Notes: generated from the letters alone by a model not told the origin. DNA of 64,000 nucleotides from Luteibacter rhizovicinus DSM 16549 (GCF_001887595.1 NZ_CP017480.1:3748001-3812000), one strand, 5' to 3'; positions 8,787 through 17,842 are shown, numbered from the stretch's first letter. Program-made: numbers and translations.

Positions 8787-8851
8787 AAGGTCTCCCCGCG
8801 AGACGCCCAAGTGTAGGGAGCGAAGGCAAAGCCGAGCCGCTGAAGCGTCTC

Positions 8852-10611
8852 CTACAATTTTCGGTGAGCCCGTGCCTCGTAGAGGCGTTCGTCGGCGCGG
8901 CTTAATGCAGCGTCCAGCGGCGTGCCGGCTTCCTTCATCGCGGCGCCCAGGGTGAAGGCGATAGGAGCGGCGTCTGCCTCGTTACGCAAGCGTGCGCACA
9001 CCTCGGCCAGGTGCGCTTCGTTGGCGCTCCGCAACACCAGTAGAAACTCGTCGCCGCCCAGGCGCACGACGGCGTCGTTGTCGCGGACGCGGGCCCGCAG
9101 GAAGCTTGCCATGTCGACCAGCACGTCATCGCCACGCTGGTGGCCGTAGGTATCGTTGATGGCTTTGAAGTGATCGAGGTCCACCGTGATGCAGCCGAGC
9201 GTCTCGTCACGCGTCAGTGCGCCGAGCTGATCCAGGTAGCGCCGGTTGAAGCAATGGGTGAGGGGATCGCTCAACGACCATTCGCGCAGTTGCCGCTCCT
9301 GTCGGTACTGTTCGGTGATGTCCTGCGCGTGGCCGAGCACGTAGCGCTCGTCGTCATCGTCGTCGAGCACGTTGTGATATGCCCAGATGCGCAGGTCGCC
9401 GTTGGCCGCGCGCAATTCGAGCCGGCCCGAATCGCTGCCCGCATCGCCGATACGTCGCAGATACGCATGGAAGGCGGGCACGACTTCCGGCCGCATGAAA
9501 TCGGTAAGTGGCCGCCCCATCAGGCTGTTGACCGGATAGCCCAGCGAATGCGCCGCGGCGGGATTGACCGAGAGCAGGATGCCGTCGAGGTCGTGCGTGC
9601 AGATCAGACCCAGGCTGTAATGAAACAGCTGGCGGAAACGGCGCTCGCTGGCTTCCAGTGAAGCGACTGCGCGTCGGCGATCGGTGGTGTCCTGGATCGC
9701 GCCGACGAGGCGTTTGGCCGGACCGCCCCGTGGCTCGACCTCGCCGACCGAGCGCACCCAGAGCGAACGGTGCCGGGCCGTCAGCAGGGGCAGCTCGACA
9801 TCCCAGCCCGTCCCGCTGGCGATACCTCGCTCGACGGCGGCGCGGATGGTCTCGCGTGCGCTCTCGGGAAAGAACGAGAAAGCCTCGTCGAGGTTGGGCT
9901 CATAGCCTGGTGGCATGTCGTGGATCCGGCAGGTCTGCGCGGACCAGTGCACCTTGTTCGATGCCAGGTCGACTTCGAAACCGCCGCCCCGGCCACGGCA
10001 CCCGTACGGTCGAGGAAGGATTCACTCGCACGCAGCCGGGCCTGCCAATCCTGCGCGGTGCGCCTGAGGTCGCGTTCCAGCGCGATCTCGCGAGCCAGTG
10101 CAGCACTGCGCTCCAGTGCCGTCGCGCGCTGTTCCAGTGCCATGCCGACCAAGCCGGCAAGGGTGGTCAGGATCTGGCGTTGGGTCTCGGTCAGTTCACG
10201 GGGCACGTGGTCGATGACGCAGAGCGTGCCCACGCCGGATCCGCCCTGCATCGCGATGGGCATGCCGGCGTAGAAGCGGATGTTGGGATCGGCTTCGACC
10301 AGCGGGTTGTCGAGAAAGCGCTCGTCGTGGTGGGTGTCGCGCACTTCGAACAGCGTCTGGTCGTGGATCGCGTGGGCACAAAACGAGACGTCGCGCGGTG
10401 TCTCGGTCACCCCCTCCAAGCCGACCTGGGCCTTGAACCACTGACGGTCGTGGTCGATCAGGCTGACCAGGGCGATCGGCGAACCCGTGACCAGGGAGGC
10501 CACCTGCACGATACCGTCGAAAAAAGGCTCCGGCGCCGTGTCCAGCACGGCCAGGCTGCGTAGCCGCTCAAGGCGGCGCGATTCGTCGTCGGGTAAGGGC
10601 GCGGCTCGCAT
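8852..10611 (-). pseudogene. GAF-PAS-PAS-GGDEF diguanylate cyclase with a probable 1-base frameshift
   Basis: Cyclic-di-GMP synthase gene split over two frames. The 5' part (from ATG at 10611, with AGGAG about 6 bases upstream) encodes a GAF domain and linker ending ASESFLDRTGAVAG. The 3' part continues in another frame with a PAS core (VHWSAQTCRIHDMPPGYEP), a second PAS (RRFRQLFHYSLGLICTHDLDG) and a GGDEF domain with intact RLGGDEF. The match switches frame in the GC run at 9981-9992, where one missing base would restore GGFEVDLASNKVHW. The total of 1760 bases is one short of a multiple of three, consistent with a single deletion. It may be a true frameshift, phase variation in a repeat-like run, or a sequencing error. 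The 3' half alone could be made from an internal start and would keep an active site. Confidence 0.8.
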
Positions 10612-10810
10612 CGCGACTCCTGGGCAGGGGACAGCGGAACGTAGCGGCTCGGCAGCCGGCCGGACGTGATCCACGTCACTGTCCTGAGGTGAGGCCGCCT
10701 GGCACACCGCTGGTTATAGCGACATGGGCGGCTTCTTGCGTGAAAGCGGCGGTCGAGGAAATGGGGAGCCGGCGGCCCCAACCTTGCGGTGAACGCCTAC
10801 GCAAACCCAC

Positions 10811-10845
10811 CTAACATAAGTGTTGAAACTAACATTAATGTTAGT
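10811..10845. promoter_or_regulatory. Palindromic operator pair of hicAB
   Basis: A perfect 18-base palindrome, ACTAACATTAATGTTAGT (10828-10845), sits 37 bases before the hicA start. An imperfect copy of the same half-site, CTAACATAAGTGTTGA (10811-10826), lies directly upstream. A TTGAAA (10823-10828) at their junction could be a -35 element. HicB antitoxins carry a DNA-binding domain and repress their own operon, so these are the expected operators. The assignment is inference from position and symmetry. Confidence 0.7.
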
Positions 10846-10881
10846 AAGCTTGTCGCGCACCAGCGAACGGCATGGAAGTCG

Positions 10882-11061
10882 ATGAAGTACAGTGAATTTA
10901 TACGGTGGCTGCGTCAGCAAGGTGTTGTTTTTGAACGACAGCGAGGCAGCCACCAGTTCGTCAGATATAAAGGAAGGACTTCGATCGTGCCCAGTCACGG
11001 GTCCAAGGAGATACCGGAGCTCCTCCGGAAAAGCATCCTGAAAGATCTCGGTCTGAAATGA
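10882..11061 (+). CDS. hicA: HicA-family mRNA interferase toxin
   Basis: Small toxin of 59 residues with the double-stranded-RNA-binding-like HicA fold: MKYSEFIRWLRQQG helix, then the catalytic histidine H24 in RQRGSHQFV, the HGSKEI strand and the C-terminal LLRKSILKDLGL helix. Known HicA proteins cleave mRNA at the ribosome and are neutralised by HicB. ATG at 10882 has GGAAG 5 bases upstream and gives the usual length; an upstream in-frame ATG at 10789 would run through the operator and is rejected. hicB begins 23 bases downstream. The gene and its promoter are noticeably more AT-rich than the surroundings, suggesting recent acquisition. Confidence 0.88.
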   Translation: MKYSEFIRWLRQQGVVFERQRGSHQFVRYKGRTSIVPSHGSKEIPELLRKSILKDLGLK

Positions 11062-11084
11062 GGCCGGGCAGCAATGGAGTGGCT

Positions 11085-11546
11085 ATGCGCTACGCAATTA
11101 AACTTAAGAAATACGGTGACGAGTACGTTGCTTCGTGCCGGGATCTCCAGGGCTTCAACAGCATTGGTGAAAGTATCGAGGACGCGTTGAGCGAGTCGAT
11201 CGATGCGGTGGCGCTCATCCTGCAGGATCACATCGATCGGCGTCAGCCGATCCCCCGCGCCAGCGAAAAAAAGCGAGGCGAATATTGGGTCTCGTTGCCT
11301 GCGCTGGACGTGGCAAAAGTCGGGCTTTACGAGGCTATGCGCGCCAACGGCCTTCGTAAGTCGGATCTCGCACGCAGGCTCGGCATGCATGCCCCGCAGA
11401 TCGACCGTCTGCTGGATTTGACCCACAGTTCCAAGTTGGAGCAGGTTGAGGCCGCCTTGGCTGCGGTGGGTTATCGCGTCAATCTTTCCGTTGAGCGTGT
11501 GGACGTGCGGCGAGCGGTTAGCTCGCCGCGCCTCTGCCTCGCTTAG
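11085..11546 (+). CDS. hicB: HicB-family antitoxin
   Basis: Antitoxin of 153 residues. The N-terminal degenerate RNase-H-like domain (about 1-60) reads YAIKLKKYGDEYVASCRDLQG, close to the HicB consensus. The C-terminal helix-turn-helix is about 85-135 (GLRKSDLARRLGMHAPQIDRLLD), of the type that binds operators. It should bind HicA and autorepress through the palindromes at 10811-10845. Start chosen at ATG 11085 with GGAG about 6 bases upstream; an ATG at 11058 overlapping the hicA stop would add nine residues. The stop overlaps the convergent dehydrogenase gene by three bases. HicB proteins with this long C-terminus are common in Proteobacteria. Confidence 0.88.
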   Translation: MRYAIKLKKYGDEYVASCRDLQGFNSIGESIEDALSESIDAVALILQDHIDRRQPIPRASEKKRGEYWVSLPALDVAKVGLYEAMRANGLRKSDLARRLGMHAPQIDRLLDLTHSSKLEQVEAALAAVGYRVNLSVERVDVRRAVSSPRLCLA

Positions 11547-12847
11547 TGAAGTTTTACCGGCGGCAAGGTCGTGTTGCGCAACCAGTCGGCCAGCCATAAC
11601 GCCGTCGCCCGCGGCCAGCCGTGCAGGGTGGCGCGGTGCAGTTGCTGCAAGGACACGTAGAGCATCTTCGCCACCCATCCGCGCATGGGGATGATCGATC
11701 GGCCCTTGGGCCCGGAAGGCAGTTCGCCCGTGGCCTGGCGCGAGCCGAGGGACACCAGGGTGCCTTTGGAGTGGTAGACGAAAGCGCTGACGTTCTCGCC
11801 CCGAAAGGCCCGGGGCAGGGCGCGGGCGAGGTAGGTGGCCTGCTGGTGTGCCGCCTGGGCGGTGGGCGGCACGCTGGGGCCGCCAGGCGTCGTGGTGGCG
11901 AAGGCGCAGTCGCCCATGGCGTAGATGTCGGCCAGCCCCTGGGCCTTCAGTTGGCCATCGACCAAAATGCGCCGGTCCCTGGAGAGTTCGAAGGGCCCGA
12001 GGCCCTTGACCATGTCGTGGCCGGTGACGCCGGCTGCCCATACCTGGATATCGCAGTGCACGCTCGTGCCATCGGAGAGGTGGAAGGCGCCGTCTTCGAC
12101 CGCGTCGACGCCAACGCCGGTGCGCAGCGTCACGCCCATGCGCCGGAGGATCTTTTCCGCCGACTCCGAGGTGCGTGGATCGACGTTGGGCAGGACGCGC
12201 TTGGCCATGTCCATCAAGGTGATGTCCAGCTTGCTGGCGGGATCGAGGCCACCGTAACGGTGCATGTCGTTGAACGCGTGGTGCAGCTCGGCCGCCAGTT
12301 CCACGCCGGTCGCTCCCGCGCCGACGATGCCGATGCCGATGCGTTTGTCGGGATCGCCCGCGGTGCGTAGCGCCAGCGCCAGGATTTTGCGACGCAGGTC
12401 GATCGCCTGGGCCGGGCTGTCCAGCATGTCGCAATACTCGAGGACGCCGGGCGTGCCGAAGTCGTTCACGCGACTGCCGAAGGCCAGCACCAGCGTGTCG
12501 TAGCTCAGGCTGCGCGCCGGCAGGATGATTTCGTCGGTGAGTGGAAAGCGGACCTCGTCCAGCGCGATGGTTTTCGCCACCGGGTCGACGCGCTGGAGCG
12601 CGCCGGGTTCGAAGCGGTATCCATGCGACTGGGCATGCGCCAGGTAAGGCACCGCTTCTTCGCCATCGCCGAGCAGGCCGACCGCGAGCTCGTGCAGGCG
12701 CGGCTTCCAGAAGTGACTGGCGTCCCGGTCGACCAGGGCGACGTCGAGGTCGCCGCGTTTGCCCAATCGCGCTGCCAGTTCGATACCCGCCGCACCACCA
12801 CCGACGATCACGACGGTGTGCGCACCGGGTCGCTTTGAAGCCGTCAT
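11543..12847 (-). CDS. Type II NADH dehydrogenase-like FAD/NAD oxidoreductase
   Basis: Flavoprotein of 434 residues of the NDH-2 / pyridine nucleotide-disulphide oxidoreductase group, which oxidises NADH and reduces quinone at the inner face of the membrane without pumping protons. Two dinucleotide folds are visible: VIVGGGAAGIE (residues 13-23, FAD) and IGIVGAGATGVE (about 167-178, NADH). AMGDCA near the C-terminal third is the usual FAD contact. ATG at 12847 has GGAG 6 bases upstream; longer in-frame starts are not needed. Monocistronic, divergent from argS. The C-terminal helical part (WVAKMLYVSLQQLHRATLHG) would be the membrane-binding segment. It is likely ndh but could act on another NAD(P)H couple. 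Confidence 0.85.
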   Translation of the reverse strand: MTASKRPGAHTVVIVGGGAAGIELAARLGKRGDLDVALVDRDASHFWKPRLHELAVGLLGDGEEAVPYLAHAQSHGYRFEPGALQRVDPVAKTIALDEVRFPLTDEIILPARSLSYDTLVLAFGSRVNDFGTPGVLEYCDMLDSPAQAIDLRRKILALALRTAGDPDKRIGIGIVGAGATGVELAAELHHAFNDMHRYGGLDPASKLDITLMDMAKRVLPNVDPRTSESAEKILRRMGVTLRTGVGVDAVEDGAFHLSDGTSVHCDIQVWAAGVTGHDMVKGLGPFELSRDRRILVDGQLKAQGLADIYAMGDCAFATTTPGGPSVPPTAQAAHQQATYLARALPRAFRGENVSAFVYHSKGTLVSLGSRQATGELPSGPKGRSIIPMRGWVAKMLYVSLQQLHRATLHGWPRATALWLADWLRNTTLPPVKLH

Positions 12848-13033
12848 ACCCATCTCCTTCAATAACCTGATTTCGAGCATACGCATCGATTCGTTGCTTG
12901 CTTGCGAAGACTGGCCTTTTCCGGCTAAATCGAACCCATGATGCCAACACGGTGGCTCCGACGACGAACGATGCGCTGACGCGACGCCGCGCGCTCATGC
13001 GTGCGCCTGTGCCCATCGTTTACGGAGAAGTCC

Positions 13034-14833
13034 ATGTTCCTGTCCCTGGCGTCGCACGTCGACGCCTCGCTCGCCAGCGTGTTCGCCACCCTTGGCCTGC
13101 CTGCCTCTTTTGCACGCGCCCAGCCCTCGACGCGGCCGGATTTCGGCGATTTCCAATGCAATGCCGCGCTGGCCCTGGCGCGTGAACTCGGCCGGCCGCC
13201 GCGAGAGCTCGCCGGTGATATCGCCGGCCTGCTCAGGCAGCAGCCGATCTTTGCGTCGGTGGAGGTCGCGGGGCCGGGCTTCGTCAACCTGACCCTGGCC
13301 GGGGCCTTCCTGGCAACGTCCGCCCGGGCGATGGCTGCTCAGGTGAACCTCGGCATCCCGGACACCGGGCGGGGGCGCCTGGTCATCCTCGATTTCGGCG
13401 GCCCGAACGTGGCCAAGCCACTTCATGTGGGGCACCTGCGGTCGCTGGTGCTTGGCGAGAGCCTGCGTCGCCTCCATGCGGCGCTCGGTTGGCGCACCCT
13501 CGGCGATGCGCACCTGGGCGACTGGGGGCTGCAGATGGGCATGCTGAGCTCGGCCATCCGGCATCGCGACCCTTCCCTTGTTTTCTTTCAACCGGGCGCG
13601 AAGAGTGGCTTCCCGGCCAACGCACCGGTGAGCCTTGACGAACTGGAGTGCCTGTATCCCGAAGCGGCCGCGGCCTGTCGCAGCGATCCCGCACGCATGG
13701 CCGAGGCGCGTGCGGATACGGCAGCGCTACAGGCCGGCGATCCGGGGCTGCTCGCTTTGTGGCGTGCACTGCGGGAGTTGAGCCTGGCCTCGCAGGTGGC
13801 AGACTTCCGTGAGCTCGGCGTCGTGTTCGACGCGCTCGACGGCGAGAGCGACGTCCGCGATGCGATCACGCCCCTGGTCGAGCGGCTCCGTGCCAGTGGG
13901 ATCGCGCGGGAAAGCGACGGTGCGCTGGTCGTGGACGTTGCCACCCCGGAGGACGCGTTCGAGGTGCCCCCCTTGCTGCTGGCCAAGCGGGATGGCGCCG
14001 CGCTCTATGCGACGACCGACCTGGCGACCCTGGAGGCACGTGCGATGCATGAAGGCCTCGCACGCGTGGTGTATGTCGTCGATCAACGGCAGGCCCTGCA
14101 CTTCGAGCAGGTGTTCCGTGCGGCGGCGAAGGCCGGCATCGTACCGGGCGTGGAGCTGATCCACGCCGGCTTCGGTACCGTGAACGGTGCCGACGGTCGT
14201 CCGTTCAAGACGCGCGATGGCGGCGTCGCGCGGCTTACCGATCTCCTCGAGGACGCCGTGGCCAAGGCCGCCGAGCGTATCGAGGGCTCCGGTTACGGAG
14301 CGGAGCTGAATGACGCGGGCAGGTTCGAGCTGGCCCGGCGCGTCGGTATTGGCGCGGTGAAGTTCGCCGACCTGTCGGGCGATCGGTTGTCGGGCTACGT
14401 GTTCGACGTCGAGCGGCTGGTGGCTTTCGAAGGGCGTACGGGGCCGTACCTGCAATACGCATGTGTGCGCTTGCGATCGTTGTTGGCGAAAGCGGGTGGC
14501 ACGGCCGCAGCGAATGGCCTCGCCGTGGCAAACGGCGCGACCGCAGCGGATCTCGCTGTGCCGGCCGCGGATAGCGAGCGGTCCCTCGTCATCGCCTGCC
14601 TGGGGCTGGGCGATAACGTGGCGGAGTCGGCACGGGTGATGCAGCCGGGCGTACTCGCCGAGTATGCGTTCGGCCTCGCGCAGCGCTTCAGCCGGTTCTA
14701 TGCGGAATGCCCGGTGCTTGCCGAAGCCGATCCGCAGGTTCGCGCGTCGCGGCTGGCGTTGTGTGTGCTGACGTCGCGCGTGTTGGAGAAAGCGTTGTCG
14801 CTACTGGCGATCGACGTACCCGATCGAATGTAA
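13034..14833 (+). CDS. argS: Arginyl-tRNA synthetase
   Basis: Class I aminoacyl-tRNA synthetase of 599 residues that charges tRNA-Arg. N-terminal additional domain with GDFQCNAAL; HIGH signature HVGH at 131-134 in GGPNVAKPLHVGHLRS; KMSKS replaced by the ArgRS-type PFKTRDGG; the DALR anticodon-binding domain occupies the last 130 residues, ending in the typical LLAIDVPDRM. ATG at 13034 is preceded by CGGAGAAG. The FGGPNVAKPLHVGH variant and several shortened insertions differ from the E. coli form and resemble a second ArgRS lineage seen in some Proteobacteria. Whether the genome has another argS cannot be told here. Monocistronic. Confidence 0.9.
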   Translation: MFLSLASHVDASLASVFATLGLPASFARAQPSTRPDFGDFQCNAALALARELGRPPRELAGDIAGLLRQQPIFASVEVAGPGFVNLTLAGAFLATSARAMAAQVNLGIPDTGRGRLVILDFGGPNVAKPLHVGHLRSLVLGESLRRLHAALGWRTLGDAHLGDWGLQMGMLSSAIRHRDPSLVFFQPGAKSGFPANAPVSLDELECLYPEAAAACRSDPARMAEARADTAALQAGDPGLLALWRALRELSLASQVADFRELGVVFDALDGESDVRDAITPLVERLRASGIARESDGALVVDVATPEDAFEVPPLLLAKRDGAALYATTDLATLEARAMHEGLARVVYVVDQRQALHFEQVFRAAAKAGIVPGVELIHAGFGTVNGADGRPFKTRDGGVARLTDLLEDAVAKAAERIEGSGYGAELNDAGRFELARRVGIGAVKFADLSGDRLSGYVFDVERLVAFEGRTGPYLQYACVRLRSLLAKAGGTAAANGLAVANGATAADLAVPAADSERSLVIACLGLGDNVAESARVMQPGVLAEYAFGLAQRFSRFYAECPVLAEADPQVRASRLALCVLTSRVLEKALSLLAIDVPDRM

Positions 14834-14840
14834 AGGTCAT

Positions 14841-15052
14841 GTGGGAGCCGATTCATCGGCGAAAAAGTCATGTGGGAGCCGATTCATCGGCGAAAAGGTC
14901 ATGTGGGAGCCGATTCATCGGCGAAAAGCCAACGGAGCGGAGACGCCGCAACGCTCCATCGCCGATGAATCGGCTCCCACAAAGAGTCGGTCCCCACAAA
15001 GAGTCGGCTCCCACAAAGAGTCGGCTCCCACAAAGAGTCGGTCCCCACAGAG
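14841..15052. repeat. REP palindrome cluster with 31-bp and 17-bp tandem arrays
   Basis: Three direct copies of GTGGGAGCCGATTCATCGGC start at 14841, 14872 and 14903 (period 31), and one inverted copy lies at 14959-14980. Then comes a run of a 17-base unit, AAAGAGTCGGCTCCCAC with CTCC/TCCC variants, from about 14981 to 15049. Each REP can form a GCCGATTCATCGGC hairpin. The array lies downstream of argS and of the convergent ahpD-like gene, a usual REP location. The 17-base run looks like truncated REPs amplified in tandem. Confidence 0.85.
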
Positions 15053-15066
15053 AGCCAGAGGGTCGC

Positions 15067-15408
15067 TCAGGCTTTTGAGTAGGCTGCGGTGGCGTCCATC
15101 ACTCTTGCGGAGTAGACGAGCGCGGCGCCGGCGTTGAGGGCGACGGCCACACCGAGGGCTTCGCCGATCTCTTCGCGCGTGGCGCCGTGCTTGAGCGCTT
15201 CGGCCGTGTGGACGGTGATACAGCCATCGCAACGGGTAGTGACGGAAACCGCCAGGGCGATCAGCTCGCGCGTCTTCGCGTCGAGGTGATTGGTCTTGGC
15301 GCCTGCCCCGGACAAAGTCTGGTAGCCCTTGATGGTGTCCGGGCTGAGCTTGGCGATTTCACCAATACGGGCGCCCAGTTCGTTGCGATATTCAGGCCAG
15401 TCAAGCAT
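15067..15408 (-). CDS. AhpD-like carboxymuconolactone decarboxylase-family protein
   Basis: Cytoplasmic protein of 113 residues of the CMD/alkylhydroperoxidase family. The redox motif CDGC with its following histidine (C60, C63, H67 in RCDGCITVHTAEALKHGAT) matches the AhpD active site, so a peroxidase or thiol-redox role is more likely than ring decarboxylation. ATG at 15408 follows AGGAT 6 bases upstream; longer frames upstream have no match. It points away from the TehA-like gene and toward the REP array. The reductant and substrate are not known. Confidence 0.87.
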   Translation of the reverse strand: MLDWPEYRNELGARIGEIAKLSPDTIKGYQTLSGAGAKTNHLDAKTRELIALAVSVTTRCDGCITVHTAEALKHGATREEIGEALGVAVALNAGAALVYSARVMDATAAYSKA

Positions 15409-15547
15409 GGGATGATCCTCAGGAATGGCCGGCGGCACGGGTTTGCGTCGTCGGTGAGAAGATGATGATCCTGCCCCGTGCGCGGGGAAATACTCGAAAC
15501 GTTCTAGTTCTGGCGCGTCCGTCTCACGGTCACCCAAAGGGGGTTCC

Positions 15548-16525
15548 ATGGCTCTTCCTCGTCCCATTCCCGCGTCGTTCTTCGGCATGGTCCTTGGCCT
15601 TGTCGGGCTGGGTGCCAACTGGCGAACTGCGTCGCGTCTGTGGGGACTGCCATCGGCGATCGGCGAAAGCATCATGGCCGTCGCCTTCGTGGTCTGCGCG
15701 GTGCTCACCCTTGCCTATGCCTACAAGTGGCTCGTGCATCGAGCTGCCGCGATCGAAGAAGCGCGGCATCCGGTGCAATGCTGCTTCATTGGTCTGGTGC
15801 CGTCGTCGGGTGCCCTGATGGGCATCGTGCTGGCGCCGCATGCGCACGGCCTGGCCGTCGCCGCGCTGCTTACCGGTGGCGTGGGGCAGGTCGTCTTCGC
15901 GCTGTGGCGCTTCGGCGCCATGTTGCAGGGCGATCGCGACATCTCCACGACCACGCCGGTGATCTACCTGCCTTCGGTGGCCGGCAACCTGATCATCGCC
16001 GCGTCGGCGGGCATCCTCGGCTTCCCGTCATGGGGAATCCTTTTCTTCGGGGTCGGCGTGTTCAGCTGGCTCGCGCTCGAATCGGTCATCGTCAACCGCT
16101 TGCTCAATGCGCCGCCCTTGCCGCCGCCCCTGCGACCGACGCTCGGTATCCAGCTCGCACCGCCGGCCGTTGCCGCCGTCGCGTGGCTGGCCAACACACA
16201 GGGCGTACCGGAGCTCATGGTGCAGGCGGCGTGGGGTTATGGCCTCGTGCAGCTGCTGCTGATGATCCGCCTGTTCCCGTGGATCGCGAAGCAACCGTTC
16301 GCGTCGAGCTACTGGGCTTTCAGCTTCGGCATCACGGCGCTATCGGGTAGTGCCCTGACCATGAGTCTGCGCGGGCTGACCGGTGCGATCGCCGAGCTGG
16401 CGCCGGTGCTGTTCGTCTTCACCAACGCGGTGATGCTGCTGTTGACCGTCGGCACGATCGTCCGTCTTGCACAGAACAAATTCCTGCCGCCGTCCGTGGT
16501 TGCCGCACCGCCGGCGACGTCGTAG
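15548..16525 (+). CDS. TehA/SLAC1-type (TDT family) transporter
   Basis: Integral inner-membrane protein of 325 residues with about ten hydrophobic helices, starting FFGMVLGLVGLGANWR, a pattern typical of TehA (tellurite-resistance/dicarboxylate transporter family). Relatives act as anion channels or weak-acid exporters; the tellurite phenotype of TehA is incidental. ATG at 15548 has an AAGGGGG site 5 bases upstream. It is divergent from the AhpD-like gene with a 139-base gap. No TehB methyltransferase partner lies nearby. The transported anion is unknown. Confidence 0.85.
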   Translation: MALPRPIPASFFGMVLGLVGLGANWRTASRLWGLPSAIGESIMAVAFVVCAVLTLAYAYKWLVHRAAAIEEARHPVQCCFIGLVPSSGALMGIVLAPHAHGLAVAALLTGGVGQVVFALWRFGAMLQGDRDISTTTPVIYLPSVAGNLIIAASAGILGFPSWGILFFGVGVFSWLALESVIVNRLLNAPPLPPPLRPTLGIQLAPPAVAAVAWLANTQGVPELMVQAAWGYGLVQLLLMIRLFPWIAKQPFASSYWAFSFGITALSGSALTMSLRGLTGAIAELAPVLFVFTNAVMLLLTVGTIVRLAQNKFLPPSVVAAPPATS

Positions 16526-16658
16526 CAGCGACTTCGCAGCCGCCGCGCGATGCCGGGCAGATTGTCGCGCCAGAACGACATTCCGCATCTTTCGCACGTT
16601 GACTTCCTAACCTGTCGGCATCCGGTCATGACCGATGCAAGCAGGCAAGGAGTTCGAC

Positions 16659-17276
16659 GTGTCACACCTCAAACATCTCATCATCGCCGGCGTACTTTGC
16701 GCCGCGCCCCTCGGCAACGCGGTGGCGCAAAGCGTGGAATCACCGTGGATCGTGCACGTCGGGGCGCACGTGGTCGACCCGAAGTCGAACACAGGGGACC
16801 TCGCGGGCCTGTCGTCGAGCACCACGCGAAGCCTGCGCCCTTCGGTCAGCGTCGAATACCTCCTGACACCGTCGTGGAGCGTCGAACTGCTCGCGGCGTT
16901 GCCGTTCCAGCATGATGTTCGCCTCGACGGGCAGCGCGCGGTTGGCGTGAAGCAGTTGCCACCCGTGGTCGGGGTGAACTATCGCTTTCTCGCCGGGCAG
17001 ACCGTGTCGCCGTTCCTCGGTGTCGGCGTCAACTACACGCACTTCTTCGATACGAAGGGGCATAACGCCCTGGATGGAACGAACGTGAGCCTCGGTGACA
17101 CGTGGGGCATCGCATGGCACGGCGGCGTCGATATCGCTTTGAATGCGCGCTGGACATTCACCGTCGACGCGCGCTGGATCGACATCGACTCCAAAGTGAA
17201 GGTGGACGGTGCCCGTGTCGGCACCGCCCACCTCGATCCCTGGGTGTATGGGGTGAGCGTCGGTTATCGCTTCTGA
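16659..17276 (+). CDS. OmpW-family outer-membrane protein
   Basis: Outer-membrane beta-barrel of 205 residues. Signal peptide HLIIAGVLCAAPLGNAVAQS, then a barrel with the OmpW hallmarks LRPSVSVEYLLTPSWSVELLAALPF, PPVVGVNYRF and a terminal aromatic in VYGVSVGYRF. OmpW forms a narrow hydrophobic channel and is often induced by stress. The start is GTG at 16659, with AAGGAG 7 bases upstream and the signal peptide immediately following; an upstream ATG at 16635 overlaps the ribosome site and is rejected. Its 3' end overlaps the convergent RclC-like gene by 13 bases. Confidence 0.88.
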   Translation: MSHLKHLIIAGVLCAAPLGNAVAQSVESPWIVHVGAHVVDPKSNTGDLAGLSSSTTRSLRPSVSVEYLLTPSWSVELLAALPFQHDVRLDGQRAVGVKQLPPVVGVNYRFLAGQTVSPFLGVGVNYTHFFDTKGHNALDGTNVSLGDTWGIAWHGGVDIALNARWTFTVDARWIDIDSKVKVDGARVGTAHLDPWVYGVSVGYRF

Positions 17277-17842
17277 TCGCCGGCGAGGATCGCCTTGGCC
17301 GCATCGATGCCGATGATCCACGAACCCGCCAGCATCATCGTGTCCTTGAGGACGAGGCGTCCGGCGCCGGAGAGATAGGGAAAGCCGTGTTGTGCATCGC
17401 CCAGCGCGGGCACCCATGCTTCGGGTGTGGTGAAGAGGAAGGACAGGGTGACCAGGGTCGTCGCGAAGGAGAGGAAGGCCCCCAGCAGTCCGAGTTTCTT
17501 CGACAGGGGATAGGAGAGCACGAGCAGGGCGATGGTCCATTCGACGATACCCAGGCCGGTGGAGAAGCCGTAGGTGTTGTTGGCGGTCTGCCATTCACGC
17601 TGTTCGGGGACGAGTTGGCCTTCGTGTGTCAGGTGCGCCTTGTACTCGTCCGGATGGTTGTAGAAGAACGACATGACCGGGCTGTTGGCGACAAAGGGCG
17701 TGATGCTGTCGGCCTCGAAGGGGACGAACTTCAGCGCACCGATCCACAGGAAGACGATGGCGATGGCGATGCGCATGAGGTTCGGGCCGAGACGTTCGGT
17801 GCGAACGAAGGTGGTGAGGGCGTGGCGGGCAGTGGCGTTCAT
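17264..17842 (-). CDS. RclC/YkgB-like DUF417 inner-membrane protein
   Basis: Inner-membrane protein of 192 residues with about four helices: LMRIAIAIVFLWIGALKF, IVEWTIALLVLSYP, LGLLGAFLSFATTLVTLSFLF and a C-terminal MMLAGSWIIGIDAA. This pattern and the FVPFEADSITPFVANSP segment are typical of DUF417 (E. coli YkgB/RclC), a membrane component of reactive-chlorine resistance. ATG at 17842 places the first helix near residue 25; GGAG lies about 11 bases upstream. It is divergent from an RclR-like regulator, the same partnership as in E. coli. The flavoprotein RclA is not in this window. Confidence 0.83.
   Translation of the reverse strand: MNATARHALTTFVRTERLGPNLMRIAIAIVFLWIGALKFVPFEADSITPFVANSPVMSFFYNHPDEYKAHLTHEGQLVPEQREWQTANNTYGFSTGLGIVEWTIALLVLSYPLSKKLGLLGAFLSFATTLVTLSFLFTTPEAWVPALGDAQHGFPYLSGAGRLVLKDTMMLAGSWIIGIDAAKAILAGDQKR

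Noticed and set aside
14841..15052. CRISPR array
   Set aside because: The repeats are REP palindromes at 31- and 17-base spacing with almost no spacer; no cas genes.
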